Below are positions 22,422-34,205 of a stretch of 64,000 nt of DNA, piece after piece. Within the stretch, counting starts at the first letter, position 1, and each line of letters opens with the position of its first letter. Position numbers and translations under genes: made by a program. The notes beneath the pieces were generated by a model, which saw only the letters and a program-made list of their open reading frames with translations, was not told the DNA's origin and made no database searches. This stretch comes from Solen grandis (taxonomy: Eukaryota > Mollusca > Bivalvia > Adapedonta > Solenidae): positions 40,262,024-40,326,023 of the forward strand of contig CM037788.1 of assembly GCA_021229015.1 (NCBI GenBank), read 5' to 3'.

Positions 22422-22863
22422 TTAACATTCGTAAGCTCCTGTAAAGTGCATTATAATGTTGCAGGGAATCACTGTAAAGGTTAACCTGTTTCTGAGGCAA
22501 CATTTTTTTTTACTTGTGCTATACGCTACTGGCATTGGCTGTAAAGAATGGCTTGGTGCACAAAGGATATCTGTGTGTGAACAAAAATTCAATGTACAAT
22601 AGGGGTTTGACTGAACACTGTCATCCAATTTCTGCAAAGTTATGGGCTCTTTATAGCTTGTGCAAAAAACCTTAAATCATAAAAATTCCAAAGTATTTCA
22701 GTTGGGTCTCAAAATTTTACAGGAAGATATATCAGCATCTGAAGTCATAAAAAAACAAACCTCTTGTTTCATGGGATTTTTTTTACTGCCTATTCATATG
22801 TAGATGAAAATTGTTAATGTTTTTGCTTTGTAAAGAAATCAGTTGTTTCAAAGAGTTCTTGCA

Positions 22864-23370
22864 GCGGGGATATGATAATAGTCTCCGTCTGTCTGTCCAT
22901 CCGTCCGTCAGTCCTTTGTCCCATATTTTTGTTCTGCGCATAACTTGAAAAATATTTGAGGGATCAGCTTGATACTTTGTAGGTGGATAGATCTCATTGA
23001 GGAAGAGTGCAGTGCACAAAAATAATAACTGTACTTTTCATAATTTTTTTAGTTATTGCCATTTGTTATTTTTCAGAATTTTTGTCTGGAGCATAAGTCA
23101 AAAAGTATTTGAGGTATTACATTGATACTTCATAGGTGAATAGATCTAATTGAGGAAGAGTGCAGTGCACAAGAATAATAACTCTACTTTTCATAATTTT
23201 TTAGTTACTGCCCTTTGTTATTTTTCAGACTTAATTTTTTTCTGGAGCAGAAGTCAAAAACTATTTGATATGTCAACTTGAAACATCATAAATTGATAGA
23301 TCTCATTGAGGAAGAGTGCAGTGCTCAAGAATGAGGCTAGGGGATGGCTATGTCAACATGGCTCTTGTTA
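22864..23370 (+). mobile_element. Hairpin-type element remnant with about 157-bp core
   Basis: A GTCTGTCTGTCCATCCGTCC spacer is followed by three units of roughly 150-157 bp (GGAGCATAAGTCAAAAAGTA, GATCTAATTGAGGAAGAGTG, GTGCAGTGCACAAGAATAAT). The end is ATGGCTCTTGTT, matching the CTCTTGT terminus of the elements at 47-12766. The core is a fifth sequence type on similar architecture. Confidence 0.55.
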
Positions 23371-23679
23371 TGATTTTAATGGTTGGATACATATGACATC
23401 CTGTGGCAGGTGGAAGAAAATATTCACTGAAATACAGGATAATTTTTAGTTTACTGAACTCAATTTACTAGGTGTGAACTACACCATAAAGGGATATACA
23501 TTGTAGCAGATAGACACTGAGTGTAATGTATAAGGGTCAAATTACACATAGTTATTATTGTCAAATGGTCACAATAGTGTTGGTGACATAAACAGTTGGT
23601 CTACTGTAATGTAAACTTATTAGTATTGTATGGTCAATAAATGTTTGTTACATGTATACCTACTTATGCTCCTTATATG

Positions 23680-23955
23680 GGAGTGGGAGGTCGTGGATTT
23701 GATCCCTTGCTGCGACATATCAAATTCATAATAAATGGTTCTGGTATAACTCCTTTGCTTGGCCCTCAGCATAAAAGAGTAGTTCCAGGACTGGTTCCCC
23801 CTGTGTCAGGGTGATGTGACCGGCTGTGGTATCATGCCACATGTCTACGGTGTGATACTGTAGTGTGGCAACACTTTATCTGTCTCAAGTAGACATAGTC
23901 TCCAAATTATTGAAATACTGTCAGTGGGATGTAAAACCCAGCAAACAAACAAACT
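23680..23955 (+). mobile_element. tRNA-type SINE copy
   Basis: The box-B-like GTGGATTTGATCCCTTG is followed by the body shared with 17734 (GTTCTGGTATAACTCC, GTGTCAGGGTGATGTGAC, TCTCAAGTAGACATAGTCTC) and the CAAACAAACAAAC tail. Box A is degraded. Confidence 0.65.
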
Positions 23956-24389
23956 CTCTCTATATATTTTATGAGTCGTTTATTAAAAATATGCTAAACT
24001 GACCTTGCCAGGAATAGGGGTTAAAATTATATCGAAGCCTGATCACAAAACTACCCAAAGTGCATATAGAAAAAGGAGATGGAACAGTTTTATGCAGTTA
24101 TGCTCCTGCATTCCAGGGCCCATAACTATCAATTTTAGTGTCTCACTCATTATTTAGACTCCTGGAATTATGAGGAAAAGAACCCCTGTAATTCTGGACA
24201 CTTCTTATATAACAGTGTAAGAGGACTCGAATCTTTGTTTCAGGTTGTCATATCGTTGTCAAGGACTCCATTTTTTAGAATGCTTATAAGATCTATGAAT
24301 CTTTTAATCTTATACAATAAAATTCACTCTATATTAATATTCAGCAAAACTTGCTTATTTCAAGAAAAAAAAATGAATTTTTGAATGAA

Positions 24390-24640
24390 GGTCATGCATT
24401 TGACCCCCCGCTGCAACATTCCAAAGTCATAAAAAATGTTACTGGTTTAGCTCCCTTGCTTGGTGCTCAGCATATAAGGGTAGTGGCAGGACTGGTGGGC
24501 CTAGTATCAGGATTATGTCACTGAGCAAGATATCATGCCAGATGTACAGCGTGATGCACTATTTCTGTCTCAAGTAGACATTGTCTCCAAATGTCTAAAA
24601 TATTAACAGTGGGACGTTAAACCCAAACAAACTTCAAAAC
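24390..24640 (+). mobile_element. tRNA-type SINE copy, 5' degraded
   Basis: The body ACTGGTTTAGCTCCCTTGC, TCAGCATATAAGGGTAGT and CTCAAGTAGACATTGTCTCC with tail GGGACGTTAAACCC matches the family. Confidence 0.6.
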
Positions 24641-24845
24641 AGTGGCATTATTGGCACTCTTACTTCAATGATAAATGACCTTCCTTGACTTTACCTGTAT
24701 GCTCCCTTTCCTCACTTAATCACACCATTAGCAGGAGTACTTATTACTTCAAGTGTGACAATTATAATAAAAATTATTTAGTGGCAGTCTATATAGATTA
24801 CAGCAGTGCATAAGAAACTATTCTCATGCTAAACCATCATTCAAT

Positions 24846-24945
24846 NNNNNNNNNNNNNNNNNNNNNNNNNNNNNNNNNNNNNNNNNNNNNNNNNNNNNNN
24901 NNNNNNNNNNNNNNNNNNNNNNNNNNNNNNNNNNNNNNNNNNNNN
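24846..24945. other. Assembly gap (100 N)
   Basis: Exactly 100 N, the conventional size for a gap of unknown length. Sequence order across it depends on scaffolding. The missing LZTFL1 last exon could lie here. Confidence 0.98.
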
Positions 24946-27179
24946 TAATAGACTGTATTTTTTCAGTTTGATCTGATTTTTCAACAGTATAAAGATTTGA
25001 TATGGTATATATATCTCAATGGTAATGGGTCATACATGTACTATTAATGATGATGATGAAAGATTTCGCTATAATTTCCGGGACCCTCGGTCATTTGACT
25101 TTTTATTCCTGTTCACATGAAGGTTTCTAGTAAATGAAGGTATTAAATAGAAAGCTGCTAAAGATGGACAAGGGAATTATCAGATCTATATAACTATATT
25201 GTTATCCACTCTGCTGTTTCCTGTGTATCCGGTTCACCACCGCCCAGAAGGAAATTATGTTGCATAAGTTAAAGGTGTGGAGCTAGATTGTTTAAAACTG
25301 CTCATTCAAGGTATATATGTGGCATCCAGTCAGGAAGAGGGAGGTCGAGAGGCTGGGATCTAGCCAGGAATCACATTTGGCGCTTTAAGTGGGATATGAC
25401 CAAATATAGGCAACAGTCATTATAGCTGTACAAGTACTTTGGTGTTGTTACCCAGCAACTTAAGTGTGTAGTGTGTCGGGCAATATTATAAAACTACTTT
25501 TTTTTTTTTGCTCATAATACCTCCTGTATATATAGCTGTACAAGTTTAATTGTACAATGCACACTTATAGATTTCTCTGATTATTTGTTTTTCCTAAATC
25601 ATGACCTAAATATCATTAAGTCAGGTTTTCATAAATGTGATAATGTTAAAGTTTAATAGGGAAAGTTTAGAAATAAACAGTTTATTGACAGACATTCCCT
25701 CAGCTGAAGTTAAGTCAGTCAAGATGCAATGTAAAATTCAACTTGAAAGTCCTTGTTTTGAACCCAGTGATGTCAACTAAGTAATTTTTTTTTTTACAAG
25801 CACTTTTAAATGAAAAAAAAGAGAAATAATTTTGGACTGCCATGATTGACAATAATGTTTTTTAAAGTCTGAATTTGTGGAACGGAAAGAGAAAGTAGTA
25901 TCGTAATATTGATGTCTAATAAAGTTTTACCATTCAAGAAATAAAATTATATTTTAGCAACCTACAGATCCATGGCCAGGTGTTTCAAATCTTTGATGAT
26001 CAGAGGTGTAAATATAATTATACTTTGACCCTTCACCTCATGAATATATGAATATAAATTTATGACCTGAATTATAACTATCTACTGATATGAAACAGCA
26101 GATTTTCTTTGCTGTGCAAACTAAGCAGAACCTCCGCTACAATGTTTTATTTATGCTTAGAAGGAGCTGTCTGATTAGGATCTTCTCTGTTTGCCTGTGA
26201 ATGTGTCAAAGCATGTCAGTATAAGGGTATGGGTTAAAAAAAATTGGCCATATGATTTTGAGGTGGCCCTCTGATTTTTCGGATTCCATGTTCAGATGGT
26301 ATTTTATTTATAACCATGTCAACCGTTAAACTACGGTTAGTCAAGTTTTAACTATAAGAATGTGACACCTTAAAACTTGTAAGAATTAATGTTTCCCCGA
26401 ACGAGTTTGATTTAAGGTAATCAATCCATCATTAAATTAGAAATCCTGGACCTTCAAATGCATAAAAAGACTTCAGTGCAGATGCAAGCATCCACTGACT
26501 TGGAGTTATAGGCTTTTTTTGTTCTAGGTCTATAGAGACTAGCATTTACTATAAAATTCCCATGATTACTTGATGGACCATGATTTAATTTAATGATGAG
26601 TGGAATACCTCAAACAGATTCATTTCAGTTTATCTAGAATATGAATGTTTCATATGACATTATGATTACTAAGGTGAGTGCAATCAAGAATTGAAAGTCA
26701 CAAGTAAAATTCATGTCTGATGAACGTTTTCTTCCTGTTTCCTGTCATTTTAACTTCCCCACACGGGATTTTGTTATTAGATTATTAGATAGTGTTTGCA
26801 TTGTCATTGAGGAAGTAAGTATACAATAATATGGTTCACAGAATACATCATTCCTTTCAATTATGATTAAGTTTCTTCAAAATATTTTCGGAAATAAAAT
26901 CAGTGGGCAAATAAATAAAGAAGTTCTGTATTATAATAATATTAACTTTGAACTGCTTTATAAGGGGTTTGTTTTCAGGTGTATGAATGAGGTTTTGAAA
27001 GAATCTTTGAAGATTTATGAATAATAAAACACATATGACCCCCTTTAAAGAAACACCTCAGAATAGGAGTAACGTCTTACTTTTATTTTGCTGTGTAGTT
27101 ATGTAATGGCGTTATAATTACAAGAAATCATATCAAAACTTTAAGTGTTCTTTTCTTATCAGGATAGACAGAGAAAACT
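24946..27179. other. Intergenic, no gene seen
   Basis: AT-rich sequence without recognisable exons or family repeats, apart from a short AGGAGCTGTCTGATTAGGAT fragment (26162) also found near 17625. Confidence 0.4.
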
Positions 27180-27194
27180 TAACCTGTAATTATA

Positions 27195-27269
27195 CAGGTC
27201 TGAGAACTGATTAGATTGTACAGGTGTGCGGAATGGTTTCCATGGCAACCAGGTGTAATCATGCAGGTA
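27195..27269 (+). promoter_or_regulatory. Regulatory island: RFX X-box flanked by CAGGTG/CAGGTA sites
   Basis: GTTTCCATGGCAAC (27236-27249) fits the palindromic X-box bound by RFX factors. It is flanked by CAGGTC (27195), CAGGTG (27221-27226), CAGGTG (27250-27255) and CAGGTA (27264-27269), the sites bound by ZEB, Snail and some bHLH factors. It lies about 8.7 kb after the last LZTFL1 exon and 13 kb before ZEB exon 1. It could be an enhancer or a distal promoter: ATGGTTTCCATGGC starts an open stretch ending in a CAG/GTAAAC donor at 27266, whose phase would fit ZEB exon 2. Confidence 0.35.
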
Positions 27270-27499
27270 AACGGCATTCCAAGATACCTTATCGTAGGTG
27301 TATGGAAAGCTTACATATCCACATTCAAAATTTGCATTTGTTCATGCATAAGTTTTCTATACTTCTTAAATTAGAGCGAAATGAACAATTAAATTCTTTT
27401 TTAGCTTGAGAAATTTTCTTGTCTCATCCCCAAAATTGTGTTTACCTTCAAAAAGAATGGTCCCTCTCACCTCTGATTCCAATTTTGAAAGTTGTTAAT

Positions 27500-27592
27500 T
27501 CTTGCCTCCAACGGGGTTTGAACCCACAATTACCACTGGACCTTCGGATCCGTAATCAGATATGTTACATTACCACTGGACCATGGCACCCT
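27500..27592 (-). repeat. tRNA-like SINE head
   Basis: On the minus strand, TGGTCCAGTGGTAA (box A-like) and GTGGGTTCAAACCCC (box B) occur about 60 bp apart, with an internal duplication of GGTCCAGTGGTAA. It does not fold as an intact tRNA cloverleaf by eye, so it is read as a SINE head or tRNA pseudogene. Confidence 0.5.
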
Positions 27593-27774
27593 TAAGTTGT
27601 CATTACTTACAGATGCTTCCATCTGGTATTGGGTAAACACTCGAGAGAAATCAGATTGACTGGAAATAACTTAGCCAAGATTGTAGCAAGTTCAACAAAT
27701 TTCCAACTAAACAGTAGGGCAACCATGATCATCTCCTCTTCTTTCAGTTACTTGCTCTTTCTGTTCTTTTACAT

Positions 27775-28010
27775 TTTTGTTTGTTTGTGGGTTTAACATC
27801 CCACCAACAGTAAATTTCAGTCATTTGGTGACTTTATCTACATGATACAGAGCTGCTACACTGCAGTATCACACCGTAGACATGAGGCATGATACCACAC
27901 CCAGCCACATTATCCTGACACCGAGCCAACCAGTCCTGGAACAACACATGTGGTAAATGCAAAGCAAGGGTGCTTTATCGGTACCACTTTTTATGACTTT
28001 GGTATGTCAC
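27775..28010 (-). mobile_element. tRNA-type SINE copy, inverted
   Basis: Reads as the reverse complement of the 17734 family: GTTTGTTTGTGGGTTTAACA at its tail, then CCGTAGACATGAGGCATGAT, CACATTATCCTGACACC and CCAACCAGTCCTGGAA. Confidence 0.65.
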
Positions 28011-28039
28011 ATACAGCTATTGAGCCCATGACATCTGGA

Positions 28040-28440
28040 TTTTGGGGCAGATCTTTTGCATTTTCATGCTCCCACTATGAAAAAGGGTTGACAGACAGAT
28101 TTTCCCTTGTCTGTCCGTCCATCAGTTCTGCCCATTACAAATTGTTTTTGCGTATCTCCAAAACTGAGACAGAGTCAATAAATTGACAAGAATGTACACC
28201 AGGATAGGAAGTGATTAATTCATTGTGCGCCTGGGTTTCATTAAGAAATTCATCAAGTCATAGCAGAGTTATGGCCCCTGATTTAGTGAAAAGTGGGAGC
28301 ATCATTCTGTGTCAAGTGCACATATTTCTCATTTCTAAATACAAGATAAATTATTCAGTATCATTCTTTCAACAAATTATGAGCACTTTTTTGAGTCATG
28401 TAATTGAAACCTTATTATGAATAATAGTCAAATGCCAAGG
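28040..28440 (+). repeat. Decayed hairpin-type element fragment
   Basis: GACAGACAGATTTTCCCTTG and TCTGTCCGTCCATCAG resemble the spacer of the other elements, followed by CAGAGTTATGGCCCC-type core text as at 21330. Head and tail are not clear. Confidence 0.3.
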
Positions 28441-28723
28441 GTCAGATTTTATGGTCATCTTATGACCTTGCCATGCATATAGCTTTAGACCTGTACAGCA
28501 TGTTTAGAACTGTGTCTAATTCCACCAACAATTCTTAGCGCTAAGTAAAACTTAAATACTTAAGTGCGAATTTCATAAGTCTTGTTTCTCTAATAAAAAT
28601 ACCCAAATATATAATTTACAATTATAGTTAGTTATTAAGGTAATAATTCATCTCAGCTTAGACATATAATGTACTTGAATCTTTCATATGATAGTAATTG
28701 TGTTATGCGTTTTTACCTAGGCC

Positions 28724-29181
28724 GAAAAAGAAAAAAGTTCTGTTTCTGGTCTCCAGCAGATTAAAAAGAGGGTTGGTAGGTCGGATTTTATTTATTTTAT
28801 TTTTTTTCATGAAACGAAAGGGGGAAGAAAAAGGAATTATGTTTTTAAAGGAGGAAAGGTAAAAAAAAATTAGGATCAGTTGTTAACCCTTTCCCTCATA
28901 TAGACTCATTTAGACGCACTCATTAGGTACCGCATAAAGCCTGATCTGCAGAAAACCACAGTTAAACCTTACCAAATTTAATTACAAAATCCTCATTTCC
29001 AGACCACTGAGGAGCAGCAAACAGCATAAAACCTGATCAGTCTGTGAGTTACTCGCAGGCTGATCTGGTTTTATGCGTTGCATAGGTCTTTTCATGGTGT
29101 CCTCTATGAGGGAAAGGGTTAAATAAAGAGGGTCGGTCGGTTAGGAGACCAGAAACGGAACTATTTCTTTTTTTCTTTTTT
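28724..29181. mobile_element. Middle element of the nest (TTCTGTTTCTGGTCTCC ends)
   Basis: GTTCTGTTTCTGGTCTCC at 28737-28754 and GGAGACCAGAAACGGAAC near 29141 are inverted repeats. Outside them lie A-rich/T-rich arms and inside them GGTTGGTAGGTCGG and GGTCGGTCGG. It sits within the TAGCGCTAAG element and is split by the TTAA MITE at 28884. Confidence 0.6.
28884..29122 (+). mobile_element. piggyBac-like MITE, innermost of the nest
   Basis: TTAA then CCCTTTCCCTCATATAGACT opens the element and ATGAGGGAAAGGG then TTAA closes it. The central palindrome is present (CTGATCAGTCTGTGAG / CTCGCAGGCTGATC). Same orientation as the copies at 31572 and 37823. Being innermost, it is the youngest insertion of the three. 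Confidence 0.8.
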
Positions 29182-29218
29182 TTTCCCTAATTTAAGAATT
29201 AAAGTATTACTTAGCAAT

Positions 29219-31571
29219 AAGTATTGTTGTAAACTCTTAACTACACTAGGTGAAATATTAATTTCATTCTCGAAGAAGCAAATTTCTCATTAACACTGTG
29301 ACAGCAAAATATTCCCCCAGTTTAAATTTGAAAGGATATTTAGGTCTGTTTTATTTTTCTTAATGGAATAGTAAATAATATGGATTTTTACTTTCTGGAA
29401 ATAGGTTTATCTTTCACATTTACATTTTAAAAACACTAAGCACTTGCTTGAATTGCTGTATCTATTTTTTATCACTATTAAGTTTTCAATCATTTGAATA
29501 CACTACATTAATTTGCTTCACACATAAAGCATGATTACAATTCAAGTACTTTTTTCTTTTAATGTTGTTTTAGGTTTATTTTCCAAAACACACTCAAAAT
29601 TAAGTACTTTATGAAAGATTGTTATCAAATGAAGACAAATGAATTTCATCTTCAAAATGCTCATGTTTTTTATCTAAAAATATTCCAACAGATCTTGAAT
29701 GTTAACTGCCGAGTTATCAGACGACTAATTCGATTACTCGTCTCTCTTGATGATCAGCTATTACATTTTGTCTGTCACAAAAATCTGCCGTCAATTTAAG
29801 GCCCTTACAAACAGAACAGACGTCCCATATTGCCTTCCACAAAGCCTTTAGTGTTTTCCCTTTTCCTCTATCAACTAATTTAATAATCACTAGATTAATA
29901 TTTTTGGTTTTCGCAATTTTCCTATCGAAAGCTATTTCTATGAAAGAGCAAAGGTTGAAATCGTACCGGAAAATTTCTGCTCATTTTCATCAATTTATGG
30001 CTATTAAAGGTACCGCTACAATTTGTAACATTTGTGGTATTTAGAATTGAGATCGTATCTCCTGTGAGCCTAAAGTGTCCGTGTTAGAGCCACCTGTCAC
30101 GGAGTTTCGTCCATTGTCGGAAGTTATTATTGTACCTTAATTGAATAACCTTTAAAATGGGAGTATGGCCTTTTATGGGCGGGCGTTCGTTACACAAGGG
30201 ATTTTTATAGGATGATCAGTAGTGATCAGGGATAGCGATATTATCAAATGAGAAGATATTTAGAAAATGTCAAAGTTATTCTGATCGGTGTTTATCATTA
30301 GGCATGCTATCATTAGACTCAAGGCATCGGCTGATGGTCGTGTGCATATGAATCGCTAAGTGCTAAAGCAGTGGTCTGTGACGCAGCATGCATGGTATGT
30401 CGAAACATCCCGTGCACACATGCATGAACATAAGCTGAAAGTGCTCTGATTTGGCGTTGTCCTGAGTGACTGTTTGGCAAGTTGTGACATTTGCTCAGAA
30501 AGATTTTTTTTCTCCCAGAATTCATGTGTGTTGCCAGGTTTTCCTTTTAATTTACTAATAATATATATTGATTACTAACGATGATATTATTAAATTGTGA
30601 CCTTTTCATCAAACAGTTTCTTTGTACACAATGACAGCAATGACCTTTACATAGTTATAACACAAAAACCATCACTCTAAGAGGGGGGAAAACATCAGGT
30701 TTGGGCAGTAATTTGTATGAGAAGTTTTAATGTTATCTTTTTTTTTTCTGGAAGATAGTGTGCTTTAAATAGTGTGCTTGATTGGTTATTTCTTAGATTT
30801 ATAGTACTAACCTACAAAATCAGAAATGTATTCATAATTTCAGGAAATATGTATGTGTATAAATTATCTAGGAATTTGGATTCTGTGATTTAGCAGGACT
30901 TTATCCTCCAATATTCCTCCAACAGAAGCCTCCAATAGACTGAAACTCTGTCTGTGCTACCTTAAGCCTTAGCAAACAAATGAACAATCAGTATGGCAAA
31001 ATGTGATATCAAGGTTGCAATGTATCATTAAACACATACTACAGGACTTTTATGACAGCTTACTTAGTAACAAGTCAGCAATATATTTGTTTTCATCAGA
31101 TAGCTTGTTCGACAGACTTGTTATACTGCTGCTAGAATTACGAATATCAGACTTGGGGCTTTGATATTTTTCTTTTGGAACCTTGTTCCTGTGGCAACGT
31201 CTAGACTGGAGGCATTTGTCTCGTCAAAATGTGCGACTTTTATACAAGTTGTCACACAGCATCGTATATTTATTGGAGGACAAACACACACGTTATGAGG
31301 TCTTCCATTACTCTTAGGGAAAAGGAATTTGGCAAAAAAATCATTTTTATGTCTATTCTGTATTATTTCTTCCCTGAAAAATTAGACTGAATCTAAAAAG
31401 AGATGATATATATTTTTGTCTCGGGGGAAGACTGCACCTTGTCAGATATGATAATGAAGCAACTACTGCATATCCTAAAAAGCTAATAAAGAATAATCGG
31501 AAAAGTACTGAAAGATATTGTTGGTTTATTGCAGCAAAATGAATTATAATACTTCAGATTTTCCATTATAA
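29219..31571. other. Intergenic, possible conserved non-coding stretch
   Basis: No gene. The stretch 29690-30200 is of higher complexity than its surroundings and contains homeodomain-type cores (GACTAATTCGATTA), CACCTG (30099-30104) and GGGCGGGCG (30179). It could be a conserved element, but there is nothing to compare it with here. Confidence 0.3.
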
Positions 31572-31813
31572 TTAACCCTTTCCCTCATATAGACTCATTT
31601 TGACGCACTCAATAGGTATCACATAAAGCCTGATCTGCAGAAAGCCAAACTCAAACCTTACCAAATTTAATTGCAAAATCCTCATTACCAGACCACTGAG
31701 GAGCAGCGAACAGCATAAAACCTGATCAGTCTGCGAGTTACTCGCAGGCTGATCTGGTTTTATGCTGTTCGCATAGGTCTTTTCATGGTATCCTCTATGA
31801 GGGAAAGGGTTAA
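31572..31813 (+). mobile_element. piggyBac-like MITE copy
   Basis: A full-length copy of 242 bp with TTAA at both ends, CCCTTTCCCTCATATAGACT start, ATGAGGGAAAGGG end and central palindrome around GAGTTACTCGC. Confidence 0.85.
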
Positions 31814-33058
31814 ATCTGACCACAGTTGATCTACCGGTGTATCCTTTTAGCAATATCTTAAAATCTTATCATTACGACTTGAAGTAACGGACAAATAAAA
31901 ACTTTACTTCATATGCCTGATCAGACAGGTCCTTTTACAAGCTGATAAGGGTCTTCTTCATTTGCTCATACATTATTGTAAATCAGATTCTACAGTCTGC
32001 ACAGCTGTTTATATATGATTTCAAGATCAGTAAATAAATTATTTCAGTCATACGATACATTCGGACCTAAATATTCATGAGGTCAGAGTTTAAGGTGAAT
32101 TGACTGAACAATTTATGATAATATATGATGCATAAATACAGAGTTCATTTTAGGATTGCCACAGAAGGGGCCAGTGGCCACCTCTGGAAAGGGGCCACCT
32201 GTATTTGTATTGGGTCATACTTTTGCTTATGGCATTTTTCATTAGTCATTTATGTTACGTGAGGCGAACAGCTGACCAATGAAAGCATTCCTAAATATAT
32301 CACAGACTACTAGGATTTACAAATCTATTGAATGTGTAGAGAATTTAAAGAAATAACTTCCTGGATGCACATAGCTACAGTAAATAAACAAAATGTTAGC
32401 GCACTGAGTATCTTAGAAAGTGCCTAGGGCAAAAATGATGCGCCAAAGGGGCAAATACATATTTTTTTAAGGGGCCAGTCTAATATTAAGCAGGCCTTTG
32501 GCCTAAAAATGCAGCCAAGAAAGATCTCTGTAAGTAATAAAATATCCAAGTAATTTCGGAAGGAAACAAGAACTTTGGCATGCACATGATTGTGTTCTAT
32601 TTAGGGTATCTCAAACAAGTTGCCTTTACTAACTAGCCACCTTAAAGCAGGCATATTTGCGTCTCCAACCTGGGACCTTCAAGCTCTCTTAACATGGTAT
32701 GTCACCTGCAAGACTGGCTCTAAAAGGTTTCATGTAACACAGATACTGCAGTATAATTTCAATATGTTCAAGACCTGAGTCTCCTTATAAGATTTAGATG
32801 AAACCAGGTTCCCTCTGCTTAATGTCCTCTGATGCATTAACATGGTCGTTTTTTTTCTCTTTCTGCAAGCCTATTTTTCTACTTCATTGAATTGAACAAA
32901 TAATAATCCCCAGATTTTTTTCCTCATCTGTCATTGTAAATGAGCAGATTGGCCCAAACGGTGAGTTCTCATTTAGAACTTTATTTGCATAATTCGGAAA
33001 GAAAATTTAAGAGGCCATGGTAATTGACGTTTTAGCATGACAATAGAATCATTGGATT
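31814..33058. other. Intergenic, GGGGCCA-containing repeat
   Basis: AAGGGGCCAGTGGCCACC-type text at 32166 and GGGGCCAGTCTAATATTAAG at 32472 suggest an old dispersed repeat. No exon is seen. Confidence 0.35.
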
Positions 33059-33481
33059 TTGTTATTGTACCTTTTATTAGAGGTGTGCAAAAGCAAAGTG
33101 GCGCGTGCAGGAAATTCTACCCGCGCTTACTGCACAGACTTGCAACTCGGTGATTTATTGAAAATTTATGAAGAGCACCAGAAGATCTCATTGTACAATG
33201 TACAATTACACGGTTTTAAATCTTTTGTCCAAAGTGACCCTCGAGTCGTTTTTTTCCTTGAAGGCAGTATTTATTGTGCAGCATTAAAGATGTACTTAAC
33301 ATTCAAAGGTGTGGCTACGAAACATTATCGTAGATATAGGGGCCAGGCTGCTTGTATAGAACGAAAAGAACACTCGAGTGCCAGAATTCAATCATTGGTT
33401 AAAAGCCGTAAAATCTGTGCACACTTGAGATTTGGCACAATGATTTCGCTCCAGGTAGCATGTTCCTATAATTACAGTTGA
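33059..33481 (+). CDS. Unrecognised open frame of 140 codons, doubtful
   Basis: The frame is open for 140 codons in otherwise AT-rich intergenic DNA, but it begins with TTG and its first ATG comes late (about codon 78). The product is basic (KHYRRYRGQ, KSRKICAHLRF) and matches no family I recognise. A CTCCAG/GTAGCA donor-like site lies near its end. Base composition is more balanced than its flanks, so it may be a conserved non-coding stretch or a fragment of an old coding element rather than a gene. Confidence 0.15.
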   Translation: MLLYLLLEVCKSKVARAGNSTRAYCTDLQLGDLLKIYEEHQKISLYNVQLHGFKSFVQSDPRVVFFLEGSIYCAALKMYLTFKGVATKHYRRYRGQAACIERKEHSSARIQSLVKSRKICAHLRFGTMISLQVACSYNYS

Positions 33482-34127
33482 CAGTGTCTTTGTTCTGGGT
33501 CCCTCTGAAGAAGCTGCATGGAGAAAATTTGCGGGTCCTTTTTTAGGCGCTGTTTATCCAGCTACCTGTGATAGTTGAAAGATTTTCATTAAATGGTGTT
33601 TAAATATTTAAATCTGCCATTGTGCCTGATGTACGGGTCATCTGACTGGTTGTCTAATGTGACAGACCAGGTTCTTGAAGAGGATTATGGGTAGTGTGGC
33701 TTGGCAGGCAGACTTGGGCGCTATGGTTGGAGGTTATTTATGTATCATCCCATTGATGTGGAAATTTATTTTGACTACTAAGTCAGCAGGGGGTTGGTAC
33801 ATGCAGCAGCATTTGAACAAGATTTAAGGCTGATCATGGTTGACCTTTCTCATACTGGTGTCTGTAAGAAACAATAATTGATAATAAACTCATTAAAACT
33901 TATTTTGGCTAACAATTAACTGCTATGAAGATTAAAGATATGAGAAAGTATTATTTTGAATCATATAATTTAAATTAATGTAATATTAATAAATGAATTA
34001 GTGATTAGCAATAGTTTCATTTAAAAAAAAAAACATAATTAAGACTTTTACAGTTTTGACCTGAATTGAAGCTCTGAGTATTTTAAAAAATGATTTATCA
34101 AAAGTTTGAAAGAAAATAAAAAAGATG

Positions 34128-34205
34128 TTGTGACCAGGAATCAAACCCACAATCTGTCTCTAATTCTAAGGCAGCCGCTGACGCTAAAAATTGTGCCACT
34201 TAAGG
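34128..34205 (-). repeat. tRNA-like SINE head
   Basis: On the minus strand, GTGGCACAATTTTTAGCGTC is followed by GTGGGTTTGATTCCTGGTCA (box B-like). The body of the 17734 family does not follow clearly, so only the head is claimed. Confidence 0.4.

Larger units (their letters stand above)
28524..29218 (-). mobile_element. Outer element of a three-deep nest (TAGCGCTAAG MITE)
   Basis: The left end ATTCCACCAACAATTCTTAG and right end CTTAGCAATAAGTATTGTTG match the ends of the intact copy at 21718-21957 in opposite orientation. The body agrees up to about 28720 and resumes near 29182. The 460 bp between are a different inverted-repeat element, itself interrupted. Confidence 0.65.

Noticed and set aside
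26980..27023. Possible LZTFL1 last exon after TTTGTTTTCAG (would add Lys, then CMNEVLKESLKIYE and stop)
   Set aside because: The phase and acceptor fit, but the peptide does not resemble the short YEP-type tail of LZTFL1, and such a short match is expected by chance.
27500..27592. Functional tRNA gene on the minus strand
   Set aside because: Box A and B are present but the sequence has an internal duplication and no full cloverleaf; it fits a SINE head better.
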